In this document: piece after piece, positions 11,642-23,468 of the stretch
Layout of the letters: every line of letters begins with the position of its first letter
Numbering within the stretch: position 1 is the first letter of the stretch
The notes under the pieces: generated by a model
Told to the model about the DNA's origin: nothing
Databases searched by the model: none
Seen by the model: only the letters and a program-made list of their open reading frames with translations
Program-made: the position numbers and the translations under genes
Assembly: GCA_034620365.1 (NCBI GenBank)
Contig: JAQGEQ010000338.1
Coordinates: 372,001-436,000 of the forward strand
Source: Pegea sp. RAD2-039
Taxonomy: Eukaryota > Chordata > Thaliacea > Salpida > Salpidae
Length of the DNA stretch: 64,000 nt
Reading direction: 5' to 3'

Positions 11642-11839
11642 CTTCTTCGCAAGCTTTACGGTTATATATTATTTTCATTCAATCTTATGTTTGTGGTATC
11701 AGTAAATTTTTCGATGGCTTTATTCAATCGATAAAGTTATTGTTGATATTAATGTTATAAAGATACTGTTATGTATAACTTTAATATCGTGTTTTTAACT
11801 AATATAAACTATAATTAACTTGTTTATTATTTAAAGTTT

Positions 11840-11897
11840 AGTTGTAAAGTACTTTAGCTCCAAATTAAAAAACTTTGCAATCCTTTACGAAATATTG
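11840..11897 (-). ncRNA. Sm-class small RNA gene, type B'
   Basis: The UE is CTCATACAC (11945-11953, minus), then 19 bp and TATAAGAAA. The Sm site TAATTTGG (11860-11867) is followed after AGC by the palindrome TAAAGTACTTTA (11845-11856), which can form only a short 4-bp stem. The two substitutions in the UE and the short stem make activity less sure. Confidence 0.5.
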
Positions 11898-12797
11898 AGT
11901 TTTAATTTACTTTTCATTTCTTATAAACGTTGTTGCAATCTGAAGTGTATGAGATCAAGTTCAAATGAAATTAATTTTATAATTTTATTGATAAGCATTT
12001 TGTTGACAAAAATTGTTATAATAGAAAATTTGATTTAAAGTTGATAAGAAAATTTATTATAAATTTACTATTATACAAACCAAATTAGTCTAATTTTTCT
12101 TATCTAGTTGTATTAAATTAAGATTTAAAGTTATTCCTACTTCGATGATTAAAATTTAAAACCATCAGTCGTGCTGATGATGAAAAATAAAATCAAAAAT
12201 CATGTGACTTTTTTTTTAATTGAGAGTACTATAAGACTCAGAGATTATATTCGTTTGATCTTCAAAATGAATTACAAATTTACAAATCATACAAATCATT
12301 AAAGTAATTTATACAGAGAATATCAAAGTATTAGATATTTATTATTAGCCAAAATATTCTATTTTCGAAAGAACGCAAACGATAGAAGCAAAAAGTTAAA
12401 ATTAATGGGTTTTTGACTATATTGAAAGAATTAATTTAACCTGCGTACACTATTCATTTTATCAAAATTACATTTGGTTTTAACTATTGAAAAATATATT
12501 CTTTAACTGTTAAAATTGATCTTAGTAATTATTAGCTCGAATATTATATATACAATTTATATTTGTTAGATTTGTGTTTATAGTTGCTATATTACGATTT
12601 ATTTATTTACGATTAAAGCGTTTACACTGAACTAGGAACTTTTGTATTCCTCAGAATTAATTTACAATTTTAACAAACTTCATGATATTTAATGGCGAAA
12701 TTAAATGTAGATTATTTGATGATGAGATTTAACTAAATTTTATTTTAAAGAAAATACAATATCTGTAATTCTTACTTATGAAAAATATTTAGTTGAT

Positions 12798-12858
12798 AAA
12801 CAGAGGCAAAAGTGAACCTTCCAAATTTTGCACTTATAAATGAGTTTGGTATTTCAGT
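12798..12858 (-). ncRNA. Sm-class small RNA gene, type A, hairpin damaged
   Basis: GCCACAAAC (12906-12914, minus) and TTATATTTAA form the promoter. The Sm site AAATTTGG (12821-12828) is good. The hairpin reads AGGTTCA-CTT-TTGCCTCT (12802-12819) with two mismatches, whereas the 53.1 kb duplicate is fully paired. This copy is probably decaying. Confidence 0.45.
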
Positions 12859-13174
12859 GAAACAGGGATTTTTCTAAATATTAAATATAAGCTGCATAAC
12901 CTTATGTTTGTGGCTTCAGCGAAAATTAAGTATAATTTATTCTTTTAAAATGAAATTCAACAAAATATTTACAAAAATTTTTTTTTAAATGTAGAAAAAT
13001 TTTTACAAAAAAAGTTTAATCAAATCTTTTTTAACAATCAAGAATGAAAAAATATTAATTTGCTTCGTTGCAAAAAACATGAACCAATCTACAAATTGTA
13101 AAATACATTAAAGTGGTTTGATAAAATACTAATTAAGTTTCAGAATATTTGTTGTTGTAACCAAAATACGATAA

Positions 13175-13182
13175 CCGCTAGG
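13175..13182 (+). promoter_or_regulatory. Truncated CTCF-like site
   Basis: Only CCGCTAGG remains of the 16-bp element; the sequence then runs into AT-rich DNA. The flank before it (CAGAATATTTGTTGTTGTAA) matches the flank of the intact 5.87 kb site, so a deletion removed the GGCGCTA half. Confidence 0.5.
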
Positions 13183-14187
13183 TTATAAATTAATTATTGA
13201 ATTATTGAATTATATAATTAATATTTGATAATTGATAAGGCTTTTTTTTGTAAATATTTTTTAAACAGAGTTAAATCGTTAAAAATCAAATTTTCAAATT
13301 AACTAAATTTTCCAAATGCCAAATAAAACCTTATATAAAAAATAGAAATCCAAAATGAACAGAACTACTAATGTTAGCGCAAAATAATTTTGGTTAAATA
13401 ACATAATTCTAATTATAGATTACTACATTGCTTTAAATTTATTCTAATCAATAATCACAGAAACAATTTATCTGGCATTTTAAGCGTGTAATTATTAATT
13501 TATTAATTATAAATATTAAATTTGCTGCTTAGTTTTCTATTTTAACTAGAATTCTGAGTAAAATACTTAATTTGCTCAAAAAATGTTTTTTTTTCCTAAT
13601 GATTAAATCCAATTATATTAAAAGGTGTACATCAATGAAATAAACCTCTAAGTATAAATTTGTTGTATGTCAACTTTTGTACAGAATAAAAACTCAAGAT
13701 ATTCAACTTATTTAATAAATGAAGTTTTGTTGCAACGGAGTTTAACTCTAAATTTTAAGCAGCTAAGACCAAAAATACTGAATGAAATATTTTCTATATT
13801 TTGCTTATGTTTCAAGCCAACAAATAATTAAGATGACTTTATTGAGTTTTTTGTTGAATATTTTCCCTTCACTTAGTATCTGTAATTACCCATAAAATTT
13901 TCAGTTTCAATAGAATTGTTAGAAATTTGATGAATGAATGAAACAACAACTAAAGCTAATTACATCATTAATTTGATTGAGTAACTGAAATACAAACTTT
14001 TGTTATTTGTAGAAATCATTTAACTTAATTTTTATTTGTATAAAAAATTCTATTGAATTGCCGAAAATAAAAAATGAATAAAGTTTAAAAAAGAATTTCT
14101 CGTAACAAACGGAATTGTAAAATATCGAGTAATCTTAAGAAAGATGAAAATCGTGTCAATTCTTCCGATGAATAAAACTTGTTTGAT

Positions 14188-14242
14188 AAACAGACGCAAA
14201 TATGTATCTTCCAAAATATGAGATTTCTATTTTGCTTGTTGC
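14188..14242 (-). ncRNA. Sm-class small RNA gene, type A
   Basis: ACCACAAAC (14290-14298, minus), 19 bp, TTATATATG. ATATTTTGG (14211-14219) precedes AGATACA-TAT-TTGCGTCT (14192-14209), paired except for one A-C. The sequence GTTTATCAAACAAGT follows on the minus strand (14177-14191), as at 4.7 kb, and resembles an snRNA 3' box. The third copy, at 56.3 kb, lost this hairpin. Confidence 0.6.
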
Positions 14243-14589
14243 TTCACTTTTCATTTATACACATATATAATATCGGCATAAAATCTGATGTTTGTGGTAT
14301 CGTTAATTGTTGCTCATTTTCTAAATACATTTTTAATTTTATTGAAAATATTATTGTGATAAAGATATCATTGGTTTGCTTTAAAATCAGATATCAGTAA
14401 AATAATTATCTTACTTTTCTTAGCTTATAAAAGCTAATTTAATATTATTCAAACTCTAAACTATTTGTAGTAAGCTTGTAAATAGAGATTTTATTAGGCT
14501 ACAATAAATAAAAAATTGTATTTAAAAAAATTATTGCAAATAGAGAAATAAAAATTTAAAAAATAAAAAACTTTTGTTGTTACAAAAGA

Positions 14590-14760
14590 AATTTCAACAC
14601 TTTGGTAAAACCACAAATTTAAAATAATAATATAAGAAATTGAATATTTTTATTTATATGATATAAAATTTCAGATAAAACTACATTTAAAGCATTTTTT
14701 GGTATGCCGTAAATAATTTTTATAATTAACTGAAAGTACTAATAGGAAAGCAAATTTCCA
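14590..14760 (+). repeat. Repeat element with ACCACAAAT and GATGCCGTAAATAATTT
   Basis: This copy has ACCACAAAT (14610-14618), TATAAG only 12 bp later, and AATAATTTTTATAATT about 100 bp from the ACCACAAAT. The parts resemble the small-RNA plan, but TATA spacing and hairpin are poor. The start TTTGGTAAAACCACAAA can itself fold. Other copies are listed at 3.06 kb. Confidence 0.35.
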
Positions 14761-14999
14761 TCATAATACAAGTGACGCGTTTAAAAACGAAATAAAATTT
14801 ATACTTAAGGTTTTTATGTCATTTCTCGTGAAAAATAAAAAACAGTTTATTTAACTGATTTAATAATTAAATTTTAGTTAAAAAATTCCAAAATTAAAAT
14901 TAAAAGTAGTTTAATTAAAGTTAAACTAAATAACCAGTAATTATTCGTTAGTCATTCATTATTTATTACTTTAATGCAGTAACATTTTAAATTAATATT

Positions 15000-15550
15000 T
15001 GTAAAAATCACTTTGAATATTTTATAAAGAGTTAAATGTAATTTTTAATTGATATTTCTTGAAGTTAAATGTAGATTTATTTATAATAATTAAATATATA
15101 AAAACTAAAATAGATAGAAAAATATAACCTAATTTTAATCACATTATGTAAATAAAAATAATATTTTGACTGTTGTTTGGAATAAAATGGTTGAAAAGCT
15201 AACCAGTTAATTATGAAAAAGAACATATAACTTTTAATAATTAGTTTTTTTGTTTACTTTTCAAAAAACTTTTCTGAAACTATTTCCAGAATTATTTTGA
15301 AGATCAAACCAACAGTATTTCTAAAACTTATAATACTCACAATTTAAAAACAAAAAAAAGATCACATGACTGTTGACTTAGTTTTTTAAAAACCTCAACT
15401 TGTTACAATCGCGACAAATAAATTTCTGTTGAAACATCAAAGTAACTTTAAATTAAATAAAACTTCGTAACAAACTTACTTTTATCTATTTATAATCTTA
15501 ACCTACTTTTGTTTACTACGAAAATAGATTTATAGTTAAATTTTCTTATC
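15000..15550. other. AT-rich stretch, no gene seen
   Basis: Only A/T-rich sequence with a short block (AACTTTTCTGAAACT with TTTCCAGAA) shared with 17.3 kb. No promoter and hairpin pair is visible. Confidence 0.45.
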
Positions 15551-15695
15551 AACTTAAAATCGATCTTTATATTTCAGCATTATCTGTTAACAAGAAGTTT
15601 ATTATTGAAACTAGAAAAATTTAATCGTTTGAACTTGATCCCACGAACACTAGATTTTAGAAAAGTTTATAAATAATGAAAAGTACACTAAAACT

Positions 15696-15756
15696 GGAAA
15701 CTATTATTGATTTACAATCGTTTAGAAATTTGGAGTTGAATTACTTTTCAACGAAA
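15696..15756 (+). ncRNA. Sm-class small RNA gene, type B
   Basis: CCCACGAAC (15640-15648, one change), 19 bp, TATAAATAA (15668). AAATTTGG (15726-15733) leads into GTTGAA-TTACTT-TTCAAC (15735-15752). CTTGAGTTTCTATTC starts 24 bp after the hairpin, a block shared with other type B genes. It is the direct counterpart of the 57.8 kb gene, which has the standard UE. Confidence 0.6.
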
Positions 15757-16779
15757 TTTTAATTAAGTAGAATAACTTGAGTTTCTATTCTTTACAACAA
15801 ATAACAAAAAAGTAATTTATTTCAAGGCTTGTAACATGTTTACTGACAACGTGATAGAATGTTTAGATATACAAAAATTTTATTTCAGCACAATTAGTAT
15901 TTCTACTTATACTTTAGATTAAAAAATGAAATTATTCAGCAAAATATATTTTTTTTTGTTTTATATCATTTAACAGAAATCAATCAGTATCAGTTGGACA
16001 AATCTCTTTTTAATTTTTTGAAAAGTTCAAATCAATCGAAAAATATCAAGAAATTTGAAAATTTTTGTTTATTAGATGAAATATCAAATGGTATTATCCG
16101 TTTATAAGATTGTACAATTTAATTTGTAAAGGTTAACAATCTAATTTAAAAATAGTAAATTTTGTACTAATATCAACTATCAATTTCTTTTAAATTATTA
16201 ACATTGACAGTTATATTATAGTTAATAATTTAATGAAAAATATTTTCACTTTGAAATAAGAACTTTGCGGAAAAACTAAAACTTTAAATTAGATTATGAT
16301 TTTTAATTGCTGATCTTACAAGGAATCATTTAGCATTCTATAGTTCTTATTTTAATGCTTTGAAGATTTTAGATAAAAGTATTTAAAGTTTTTGGTAAAA
16401 TGTAACCTGAAAACGTAAACATAAACTAATCTACAAATTATACAAATCTGTAAAATAATTTAACAGAAGACTATTGAAGGTTTAAATATTTGTTATTGTG
16501 CGCACCTTACAAAATAAGTTATGAACCATTTTTATTTCATATCTGAAAAACTAAAAATATTTGAATATTTAAATCACACTTCTACAAGGAAGATGTAAAC
16601 ATCAAGCAATCAAAAAATTATATACAAGAAAATTACAAAATCTAATAATCTAATAAATAATTTGTTTACTCATTAAAAAACTTAAAAGTTAAATCTGTTT
16701 AATATAACTTCTTTTTAATTTAATTTTAATTATTTGTTTTTAAAAAAAAATTAAAATTTTCTATCTCGTTTACATTTCT

Positions 16780-16990
16780 AGTACAACAACCAACAGACTT
16801 ATTCATTTTTACATATTCTATTTTTCATTAAATCAAAGCTAATTTACAATTAAAGGACAATCAATCCAAATATGTAAAATATTACACTTGAAACCCTTGT
16901 TAGTTTAAACTTGCTTCTTGATAAAAATTTGTAATTTTCTTTTAATTGCAAACTTCAGTAAAACAAGTTTTATGAAACTTTACTCTAGAA
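16780..16990 (+). repeat. Repeat block with CCAACAGACTT
   Basis: A block running from TACAACAACCAACAGACTT to the TTACACTTGAAACCC region occurs here, at 58.92-59.12 kb, and inverted at 2.45-2.64 kb. Shorter relatives are at 7.42, 20.99 and 47.66 kb. ACAACCAAC with TATT 19 bp later faintly resembles the UE-TATA pair, but no Sm/hairpin follows, so I do not call a gene. Confidence 0.35.
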
Positions 16991-17539
16991 CATAAAAGAA
17001 ATTGTTGAAAAATTTTTTCTTGATGGATGTCAGCAATCAAATACTATAAAAGCTTTCTTAAACATTTTATAAATCAATTTTTGTTTACAGACTAATTTAT
17101 ACTTTGACTAATATTTGTATTAAGATTGTAAATGGAGATTTTTTTAAGCTAAAATAAAAAAAGTTTAATTAAAAAAATTGTTGCGACAAAAGATAGAAAA
17201 ATATAACATAATTTTAATTTAATTTAATTTAAGAATTGCTTAAAAAGCTAAACGGTTAATTATGACAAAGAACAAACAACTTGTAATGATTAGTTTTCAT
17301 TTTTACTTTTCAAAAAAACTTTTCTGAAACTTTTTCCAGAAATTAGAAATTGAATAAAAAATATGAAATTGAATAATATTTTTAAATGTTAATTTTATAA
17401 GAAGTAGTGTCCAGTAACGAAAAATAATTTTGAATAGTTGTTTTTAAATTTTATATTGTAGTGTTAAATTTCATTACTATTATCTATACTATCATCTCAT
17501 TTTAGAGTGACAAATGTTTTTTTACGTTAAAAAGCGATG

Positions 17540-18600
17540 TGAGTTTTTGGTTCAAAAAATATGAAAAATAAAAGACTAACAAATAAAATCTAATGTTCAA
17601 TTTTATATTCAGTAAACCTCTGTTAGTATTTTGACATACAGAATTTTCAATCTAATAAATATTTCTGTGTTTTGAACTTTATACACTATGTTCTTATGAC
17701 TTCACTTAAGTTGTTTACTTTTTTTGACATTAAAACACAACTATATCAGTTTGTTGAAGTTTTCTTTAGTATCTTTTATTTTGTAAAGTTAGACTTTATA
17801 GTTTACAGTTAAGCGATGTTCTACATTTTTCTAAAAGATTTACAATAACAGTTTTAACTTTTTAATAACTTCGTAGGATATTATAAAATAATTCATATCT
17901 ATTCTGCATATTTAAAAAATTCTTGTTAAACTTCAAAAGTAAGATTCTCTAAAGACACTAAATAAAATTTTGTTAAATTCTCATTTTATCTTTGCAGCTT
18001 TTATTTCCGCTAGAGTGCGCTATCAAATATAAAAAACAAAACGATGTTTATTTCAAAACTTGAAACGGTTTGACTTATTTGTTAATGTTTACCTAACAAG
18101 TATTTTTCTTTAGAGGAAATAAGGTTTTGAGTTTTCTTGAGATTGCTTGATGTTTACAAATTCCTTGTAAAAGTAAATCTTCCGACTTAATTTTCTTTTA
18201 ATTTTTAATCATCATTTCAAATGTTTAGTACAAATTTGTTGCATGCAAAATAGTTTTTTTGTTGAATTTCATTTGATATTCTCGTTAGATAAATAGTATA
18301 CTTATAAAAATTCTTAGATTTTTAATGACAATCATATTTAGAATTGAACGAAGAAATAGATAACTTAAATATACAGTTTTTACAGTTTATTTGAAATCAA
18401 ATTTAATTATTGCGTGGAAAACATTTCACCAATTTTAGATCCATAATCTGAAAGTTGCTTTGATATTAATATACAAGTTTTTGTATTTGCAAAAGATGAA
18501 AACATTGAATTTTATTTTTTATCATTTTAATTAGATCAATAGTTCAGTGAACTTCTTCTAGTTATAAGATTAAAAAAATAAAACTTTTTGACTCTCTCTA
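17540..18600. other. AT-rich stretch holding one CTCF-like site
   Basis: Apart from the CTCF-like site at 18.0 kb I see no RNA-gene promoter, hairpin pair or coding frame here. Confidence 0.45.
18007..18020 (+). promoter_or_regulatory. CTCF-like site, divergent
   Basis: CCGCTAGAGTGCGC, followed by TATC, matches the CTCF core except for T in place of the second G of GGC. It belongs with the CCACTATAGTGCGC sites at 54.74 and 60.85 kb, which also end in GCGCTATC. Confidence 0.4.
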
Positions 18601-19140
18601 TAATTATCGGCTTTTAGTTCTAAAACTGTTATTTGATTTTTAAACACTGTGGAGATTTCTACGAGTTTTTGACAAAACTAATATAAGATTTAACAATTTT
18701 TAGTTTGGGGTAATCATTATAAAAACAATACATAGAGAAAGAGTTTTTTATGTTTTTTTAACCTAAACAAAATTAATTTAAATTATGGTTTAGTGCTTTT
18801 CTCTTAATGATGATAAATCAGTGTTTAACCCACAAACACTAAAATACAAATAGTTTTTATTAAGCAATTTCTTCAGCGCTGATTCCAATTTTCTTGTTTT
18901 TGTATTTTGGAAAATAATTTTATTTGAAGTCGACTAAATGTCGATATAGCCTTTACTAATATTAAAGTATTTAAAAACATGGTAGTCTGTAATCGTAAAC
19001 TAACTTTTACTAGATTCTGTTTCGTTTTTTTTTTAAATCTTTTACTTTAGTTATTTAAAAGTGTAAATCTATCAAGTTAAAACATAATTTTTATCCACAG
19101 CAACCTTATTTGATTTAATCAATTAAATGTATCTGTGAAG
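18600..19140. repeat. Segment shared with 21.48-22.05 kb and, inverted, 45.9-46.34 kb
   Basis: The blocks CACTGTGGAGATTT, CGAGTTTTTGACAAAACTA and ACATAGAGAAAGAGTTTTT appear here and at 21.55 kb in the same order. The type D gene and its downstream flank appear in all three places. The 21.5 kb copy extends further, its 22.1-22.7 kb part matching 45.3-45.9 kb in inverted order. Confidence 0.7.
18885..18950 (+). ncRNA. Sm-class small RNA gene, type D
   Basis: CCCACAAAC (18829-18837), 19 bp, TTATTAA as TATA. Before the hairpin is ATTTTATTTGAAG, a weaker Sm-like site; the 21.8 and 46.2 kb relatives have a clean AATTTGAAG. The hairpin is TCGAC-TAAAT-GTCGA (18930-18944), extendable by a G-U. The UE-to-hairpin distance is 101 bp. 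Confidence 0.55.
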
Positions 19141-20240
19141 GAAACATCGTCTTAAATATATTTTACTTATTATTGTGATTATCGAAAATATTAACCTTTA
19201 TTTTTATCCACTTTTCATTAGTGAAGCTATATTTTAAAAACTCCTAGCATTCTAACTGTATAACAATAAAATTAAGCAAGTTGTTTAATATTGTAAAATA
19301 TGTTAAATAAATTTGAGATTTTTAAACTTTTACTGAAAGTTTTGCTTCGTGTCTTGGTAAAAGGTTGTTTTATTATAGTTACACCATTTAATCATTTTTT
19401 TAAAGATTTTTTAAAATTGAAGTCGTATTTTGTTTTGTTGATGCTGCGTAAGTTTATAACCTTTTGGGTATATTTTTCAACATAAATTTGTTTATAATTT
19501 TTCTGCTTTTGACATCATCACCTAATCTTTAAATCTAATTAGAGAGAAACGTCGCTACGTCAAATGAACTTCCTCATAATCAAACTTGCTTCTAAACTAG
19601 TTTCCTGTTTTCTAAGTGCAAACATAAGAAGCAAATATTAAATCAGGGTAATAATAACATTTCATTTAAATAGATATATCAAGTTTTTCTACCTTTGTTC
19701 AAAATTGTTATCATATATTTTCCCAATCATCATATTTTAAGTAATACTATTCAAATTTTCTAAACATTTGATTTTTATAATTCAGTATATTTCCTCTCAG
19801 AAACTAGCAAAGTCACTTGTAACTTATCACAAGCGACTTGTTAGTGGCCTACAAGGTAACTGAAGTCCGCCCGATTACAAAAAGCTGTAATGAATGTAAA
19901 GAGCGAACCACAATCAGTCAGTTCAATCCAAAAAAAAGTAAAGAGTTGAAAACAAATTGGTATTAAAAAGGGTTTGACTAGGGTACAATGAATACAATTC
20001 GAATAATCCAAAAAAGTGAAATTAATACTAAGTTCTCGAATGCTAAATTTTGTCAGTTCAGATAATTCAAATAAATTTGTTCCTGATTAGTTGCTATGTA
20101 ATCAAAAATAAATATTTATTTAATCTGACTTTAATTTAAATTTTGAAAAACTTTCACAGAAGTCATAAAATTAAAATTACAATATTTATTCAAGAAATGT
20201 AAAAAGTTATTATTACTTTCTAGGAAAAATACTTGTTCGA
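19140..20240. other. No gene seen; slightly more mixed base composition
   Basis: The stretch around 19.80-19.95 kb has more G+C than its surroundings (for example CAAGCGACTTGTTAGTGGCC and GAAGTCCGCCCG), but I recognise no RNA or protein motif. The short frame at 19.3-19.49 kb has no supporting feature. Confidence 0.4.
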
Positions 20241-20241
20241 T

Positions 20242-20300
20242 CAACAGATGCAAATGTGCATCTTCCAATTTATTATTAATATAATATTAGTTTAAACAAT
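20242..20300 (-). pseudogene. Orphan type A hairpin
   Basis: The minus strand carries a perfect type A module, AAATTGG (20265-20271) then AGATGCA-CATT-TGCATCT (20246-20263), followed by the usual CTGTTGATCGAACAAGT. No UE or TATA is found at the expected 100 bp; other AT-rich sequence is there. It looks like a 3' piece cut off from its promoter. Confidence 0.4.
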
Positions 20301-20651
20301 TTAATACTATTATGTTTTCTTATAACTATTTTAACACACAATTTTATATCTTTTCGGATAAATATTATTAATTAAAATGTTCATAAAAGTTATAATTTTA
20401 AAGATTGTATATTTTTATTTATGTGAAATTAAATTTTAGATGAAACTGCATTAAAAGCTGTTTTTAGTGATGCCGTAAATAATTTTATTCAATTAATTGA
20501 AAGTTAGAAAGTTTTTCAAACAATGTGTCACATTAATCAATAATGTTTTAAAAAAATGAAATAAACTTTTCACCTAGACTACTTGACTTTTAGTATAAAA
20601 AGTAACCTAAGTGACTTAACTAAGTTATTCAATTTTTCTTATAAATAAAAG

Positions 20652-20732
20652 TTTCGTTGAAAAAGTATTCCAACTCCAAATTTCAAATTTGATTATCTAA
20701 AAAGTTTTAAAAAGACATTTAGTAGAGATGGG
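20652..20732 (-). ncRNA. Sm-class small RNA gene, type B
   Basis: CCCACAAAC (20780-20788, minus), 19 bp, ATAAAGATT. AAATTTGG (20676-20683) precedes GTTGGAA-TACTT-TTTCAAC (20656-20674), where an extra base and one G-U are tolerated in a 7-bp stem. This gene and the repeat element before it (20.43 kb) match 46.6-46.92 kb in order. Confidence 0.6.
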
Positions 20733-21479
20733 AAAATTTACTTTACTTTTGAATCTTTATAACTTTGTGGTAATCTAGAGTTTGTGGGATCAAATTAAAA
20801 TTTGAATGGTAATTTTTGTGTATAAATAATGCTCTTTTTGCCAAGGTTGAAAAAAAAATATGTATATCAAATATTTGATTACTTATATTTATAAGTTAAA
20901 AAATGTGTTATAATTGTTTAATAATCATATTTAATTTTATTTTATTTATTAATTTTTAATTAGTTTAAAAACTTTTAACTGGTTAGATTTGTAGCACCAC
21001 AGACAACAGACTTTAGCCATTTTTACAATATTATTCTATAAATAAAAACCTTTAAATTTTGTATTAATTTTAAACGCTGAAAAAATTTTAAAAATACCAT
21101 TTTACTTAGAAAAAAAATGTCATTTGTTTAAAAATAAAATATGTATTAAGATAGAAAAAAATAAATTGAAACAACTTTCAAAAAGTCAAATTTGATCTGC
21201 ACTCAAGTGGAATATTTCAACAAAGAGTTTTTACAGTCTACCCCGAGTAATAATTGTTATAAAATTATCGAAATGCAAATTTTATTTTATGAAACTTTGT
21301 TTTTGAACCAACTTTAAGTTTTTATTTCCGAGTATCTTTTTTCTAAAAGTATATTTTTAGTTGAGCTATTATTAATAATTATTACATTACTACTGTATCT
21401 TTGATAAATTTATTCTTAATGTTTATGATTTTAATTAGATTCAATAATTAAGTAAATTTCATTGAGTTATAAGATTACA

Positions 21480-22720
21480 AAAACAAACTTTTTGATTATT
21501 TTTATATTTACCAGCTTATTAGTTCTATAAGTGTTATTTGTTTTTTTAACACTGTGGAGATTTGTACGAGTTTTTGACAAAACTAGTGTAAAATTTGAAA
21601 CCTTTTAGTTTGGGATAATCTTTAGAAATACAATACATAGAGAAAGAGTTTTTAATTTTTTTTTAACCTAAAAAAAATAATTTTAATCCTGGCTTAGTGG
21701 GTTTCTTCTAACAGCGATAAATCATTGTTTAACCCACAAACACTAGAATAAAAATCCTTTTTAATAAGCAATTCTAATTTTATTCTAGCAACATTGCGTG
21801 TAAATATAAAATTCTATATAACTTAATTTGAAGTCGACTACGTGTCAATAAAACCTTTACAAATATTGAAGTATTTAAAAGCATGGGAGTCTGTAAATCG
21901 TAAATTAACTTTTGCTAGATTCTGTTTCATTTATTAATAATCTTTAACTTTAGTTATTTAAAAGTTTAATCTTATCAAGCCAAAACTTCATTATTATTCA
22001 CAGCAACAGTCTTTGATTTCATTAATTAATTGTATCTGTGAATGACAGAAAAAAATCAAAATTCAGAATTGTTTTAGAATGAACAGAACTACTCTAAAAG
22101 TAAGATAAAATCAATTCTAAATCAAATCAAATTTTATAAAACAAACTAGAATAAGAAGATGAGCAACGTGAATTTAGAAGTTTAATTTTCAAAATTATCA
22201 AAATTACTTTGCTAAGATTGAATATAAAGTGGAAATCTTTATTTCATAAATAATAATCTTAAAATTTTCTTATTAGTTTGTAACAATGAAAAAAATTTTA
22301 AAAATATTATTTTAAATTAGAAAATAATTTCAACACAAACAAATAGAGATTTTTTAATTTTTACTCCTTTTTGTAATCTACAGTAGAAAAACAAATTTAA
22401 TTAAGCTATTTTATGTTAAAATTATTATTTTTAATGTTATAATATAAACTTTTTCCAAAATTTATTATCTTGCACAAAATATATAAAACTATTCAAAAAA
22501 TAGAAAAACATCATCCAAATTATATTTAAAGGTGTTTTATTTTTATTAATAATATTTTTTTTTAAATAGTATTTATTGTTGATTTTTGCTATAAAAAATT
22601 CATTTTAGAGTGTAAATTATTAACTATTGATAGAACAATTGTAGATGAAGATTTATTAAGCTTAAAGATTTAAAATATAAACATCTGAACTTTTAAAAAC
22701 TGTTAGTAACAGAACAATAA
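21480..22720. repeat. Segment inverted relative to 45.33-46.34 kb
   Basis: From the type D flank to the block GAGCAACGTGAATTTAGAAG the sequence recurs as reverse complement at 45.3-46.3 kb (TTCTAAATTCACTTTGCTC). The first half also repeats 18.6-19.1 kb. It holds one type D gene. Confidence 0.65.
21789..21852 (+). ncRNA. Sm-class small RNA gene, type D
   Basis: CCCACAAAC (21733-21741), 19 bp, TTAATAAG. AATTTGAAG (21825-21833) is a clean Sm-like site. The hairpin TCGAC-TACGT-GTCAA (21834-21848) has lost one pair compared with the 18.9 and 46.2 kb genes. Function is uncertain because of that mismatch. Confidence 0.5.
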
Positions 22721-23180
22721 ACAGTGAAAGCTGACACGGTATAAACGATTTCTTGTAAAACTCAAAAAAACATGTTAATCTATAAGATGCTGATGACGTC
22801 ATTTTTATGGATTAGACTTGTAGTAATCAATAACAAATTTATCTCAGCATAAAATTAAAAACATTTGAAATCATTTCATTTGAGTATTTGTAGTTGGCCT
22901 TCATAGGTAATCTGCCAATATCGAATCTTATTTTAAATCAATAATTTATGTAAGGCAATTTTGTTAAAGTTTCAATAATTTTTTTATCGTTTTCAAAGTT
23001 TTTATTTAAACGTATAATGTAAACATGTATTTTCAAAGAAGAAATACTCATCTGTTAAGATGTTTTAATCGTGTTTATAATCTAACCTTTCTGTGAAAAG
23101 CATTAAAAAAGTGTTTGAAATGAGCTCACAAACACAAGGAAAGTATGTTGTCATATAATGCCTTTAATTTATCATCTAAT

Positions 23181-23250
23181 TATCATTTAATTTTCTTGTA
23201 AAATTATTTCAATCTTCCTAATTTTGAAAACTGATACTGTCCGTTGCATT
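23181..23250 (+). ncRNA. Sm-class small RNA gene, type C
   Basis: CTCACAAAC (23125-23133), exactly 19 bp, ATATAATG. The Sm site AATTTTGAA (23220-23228) is ideal. The hairpin AACTGA-TACTG-TCCGTT (23229-23245) has one T-C mismatch that the other type C copies lack. The stretch between TATA and Sm is unlike that of the other C genes. Confidence 0.6.
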
Positions 23251-23420
23251 TAACAAAAAGATCTCCGTTGTTTAACCATATAAAGATTGCTGTGGACTTG
23301 TGTAATTCTTTCATATTTTGTGTCATTTTTTTGTATATTAAACTTTTAAATGACGTCTTCGTATTTAAAAAAATATGTAGAATGTTTCATTTAAAAATTT
23401 CCAAATTTTTTCTGTTTTAG

Positions 23421-23468
23421 TTGTGTTGATGTCATCATTTTACTTTAAAGAAGTACGTATTCTTATTT
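23421..23468 (+). repeat. Conserved block downstream of type C genes
   Basis: GTTGATGTCATCAT, then TACTTTAAAGAAGTACG, then TCTTATTT. The same block follows the C genes at 25,258-25,306, 29,009-29,055, 31,911-31,960 and 34,055-34,108, with a broken one near 32.95 kb. It lies 150-375 bp past the hairpins and is as well conserved as the gene itself. Its role is unknown. Confidence 0.55.

Larger units (their letters stand above)
7105..12965. repeat. Segment duplicated at 47.34-53.22 kb (direct)
   Basis: Nearly the whole 5.9 kb is matched in order about 40.2 kb downstream, from the block ACATTAAAGCACAGAGAGTT to the type A gene at 12.9 kb. Both copies contain the same series of A, B and B' loci and the same CTCF-like sites. 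The copies differ by many point changes and small indels. Confidence 0.85.
13260..17540. repeat. Segment duplicated at 55.25-59.71 kb (direct), with gaps
   Basis: Blocks at 13.4-14.7 kb and 15.55-17.5 kb recur in the same order about 42 kb downstream, and in inverted order at 1.4-5.6 kb. Together with 7.1-12.97 kb this makes a roughly 10 kb tract copied to 47.3-59.7 kb. About 15.0-15.55 kb has no clear partner there. Confidence 0.7.

Noticed and set aside
16500..16515. CTCF-like site at GTGCGCACC
   Set aside because: It is a short palindrome without the CCGCTA half; its relative at 58.64 kb (GCACGCACC) does not keep it.
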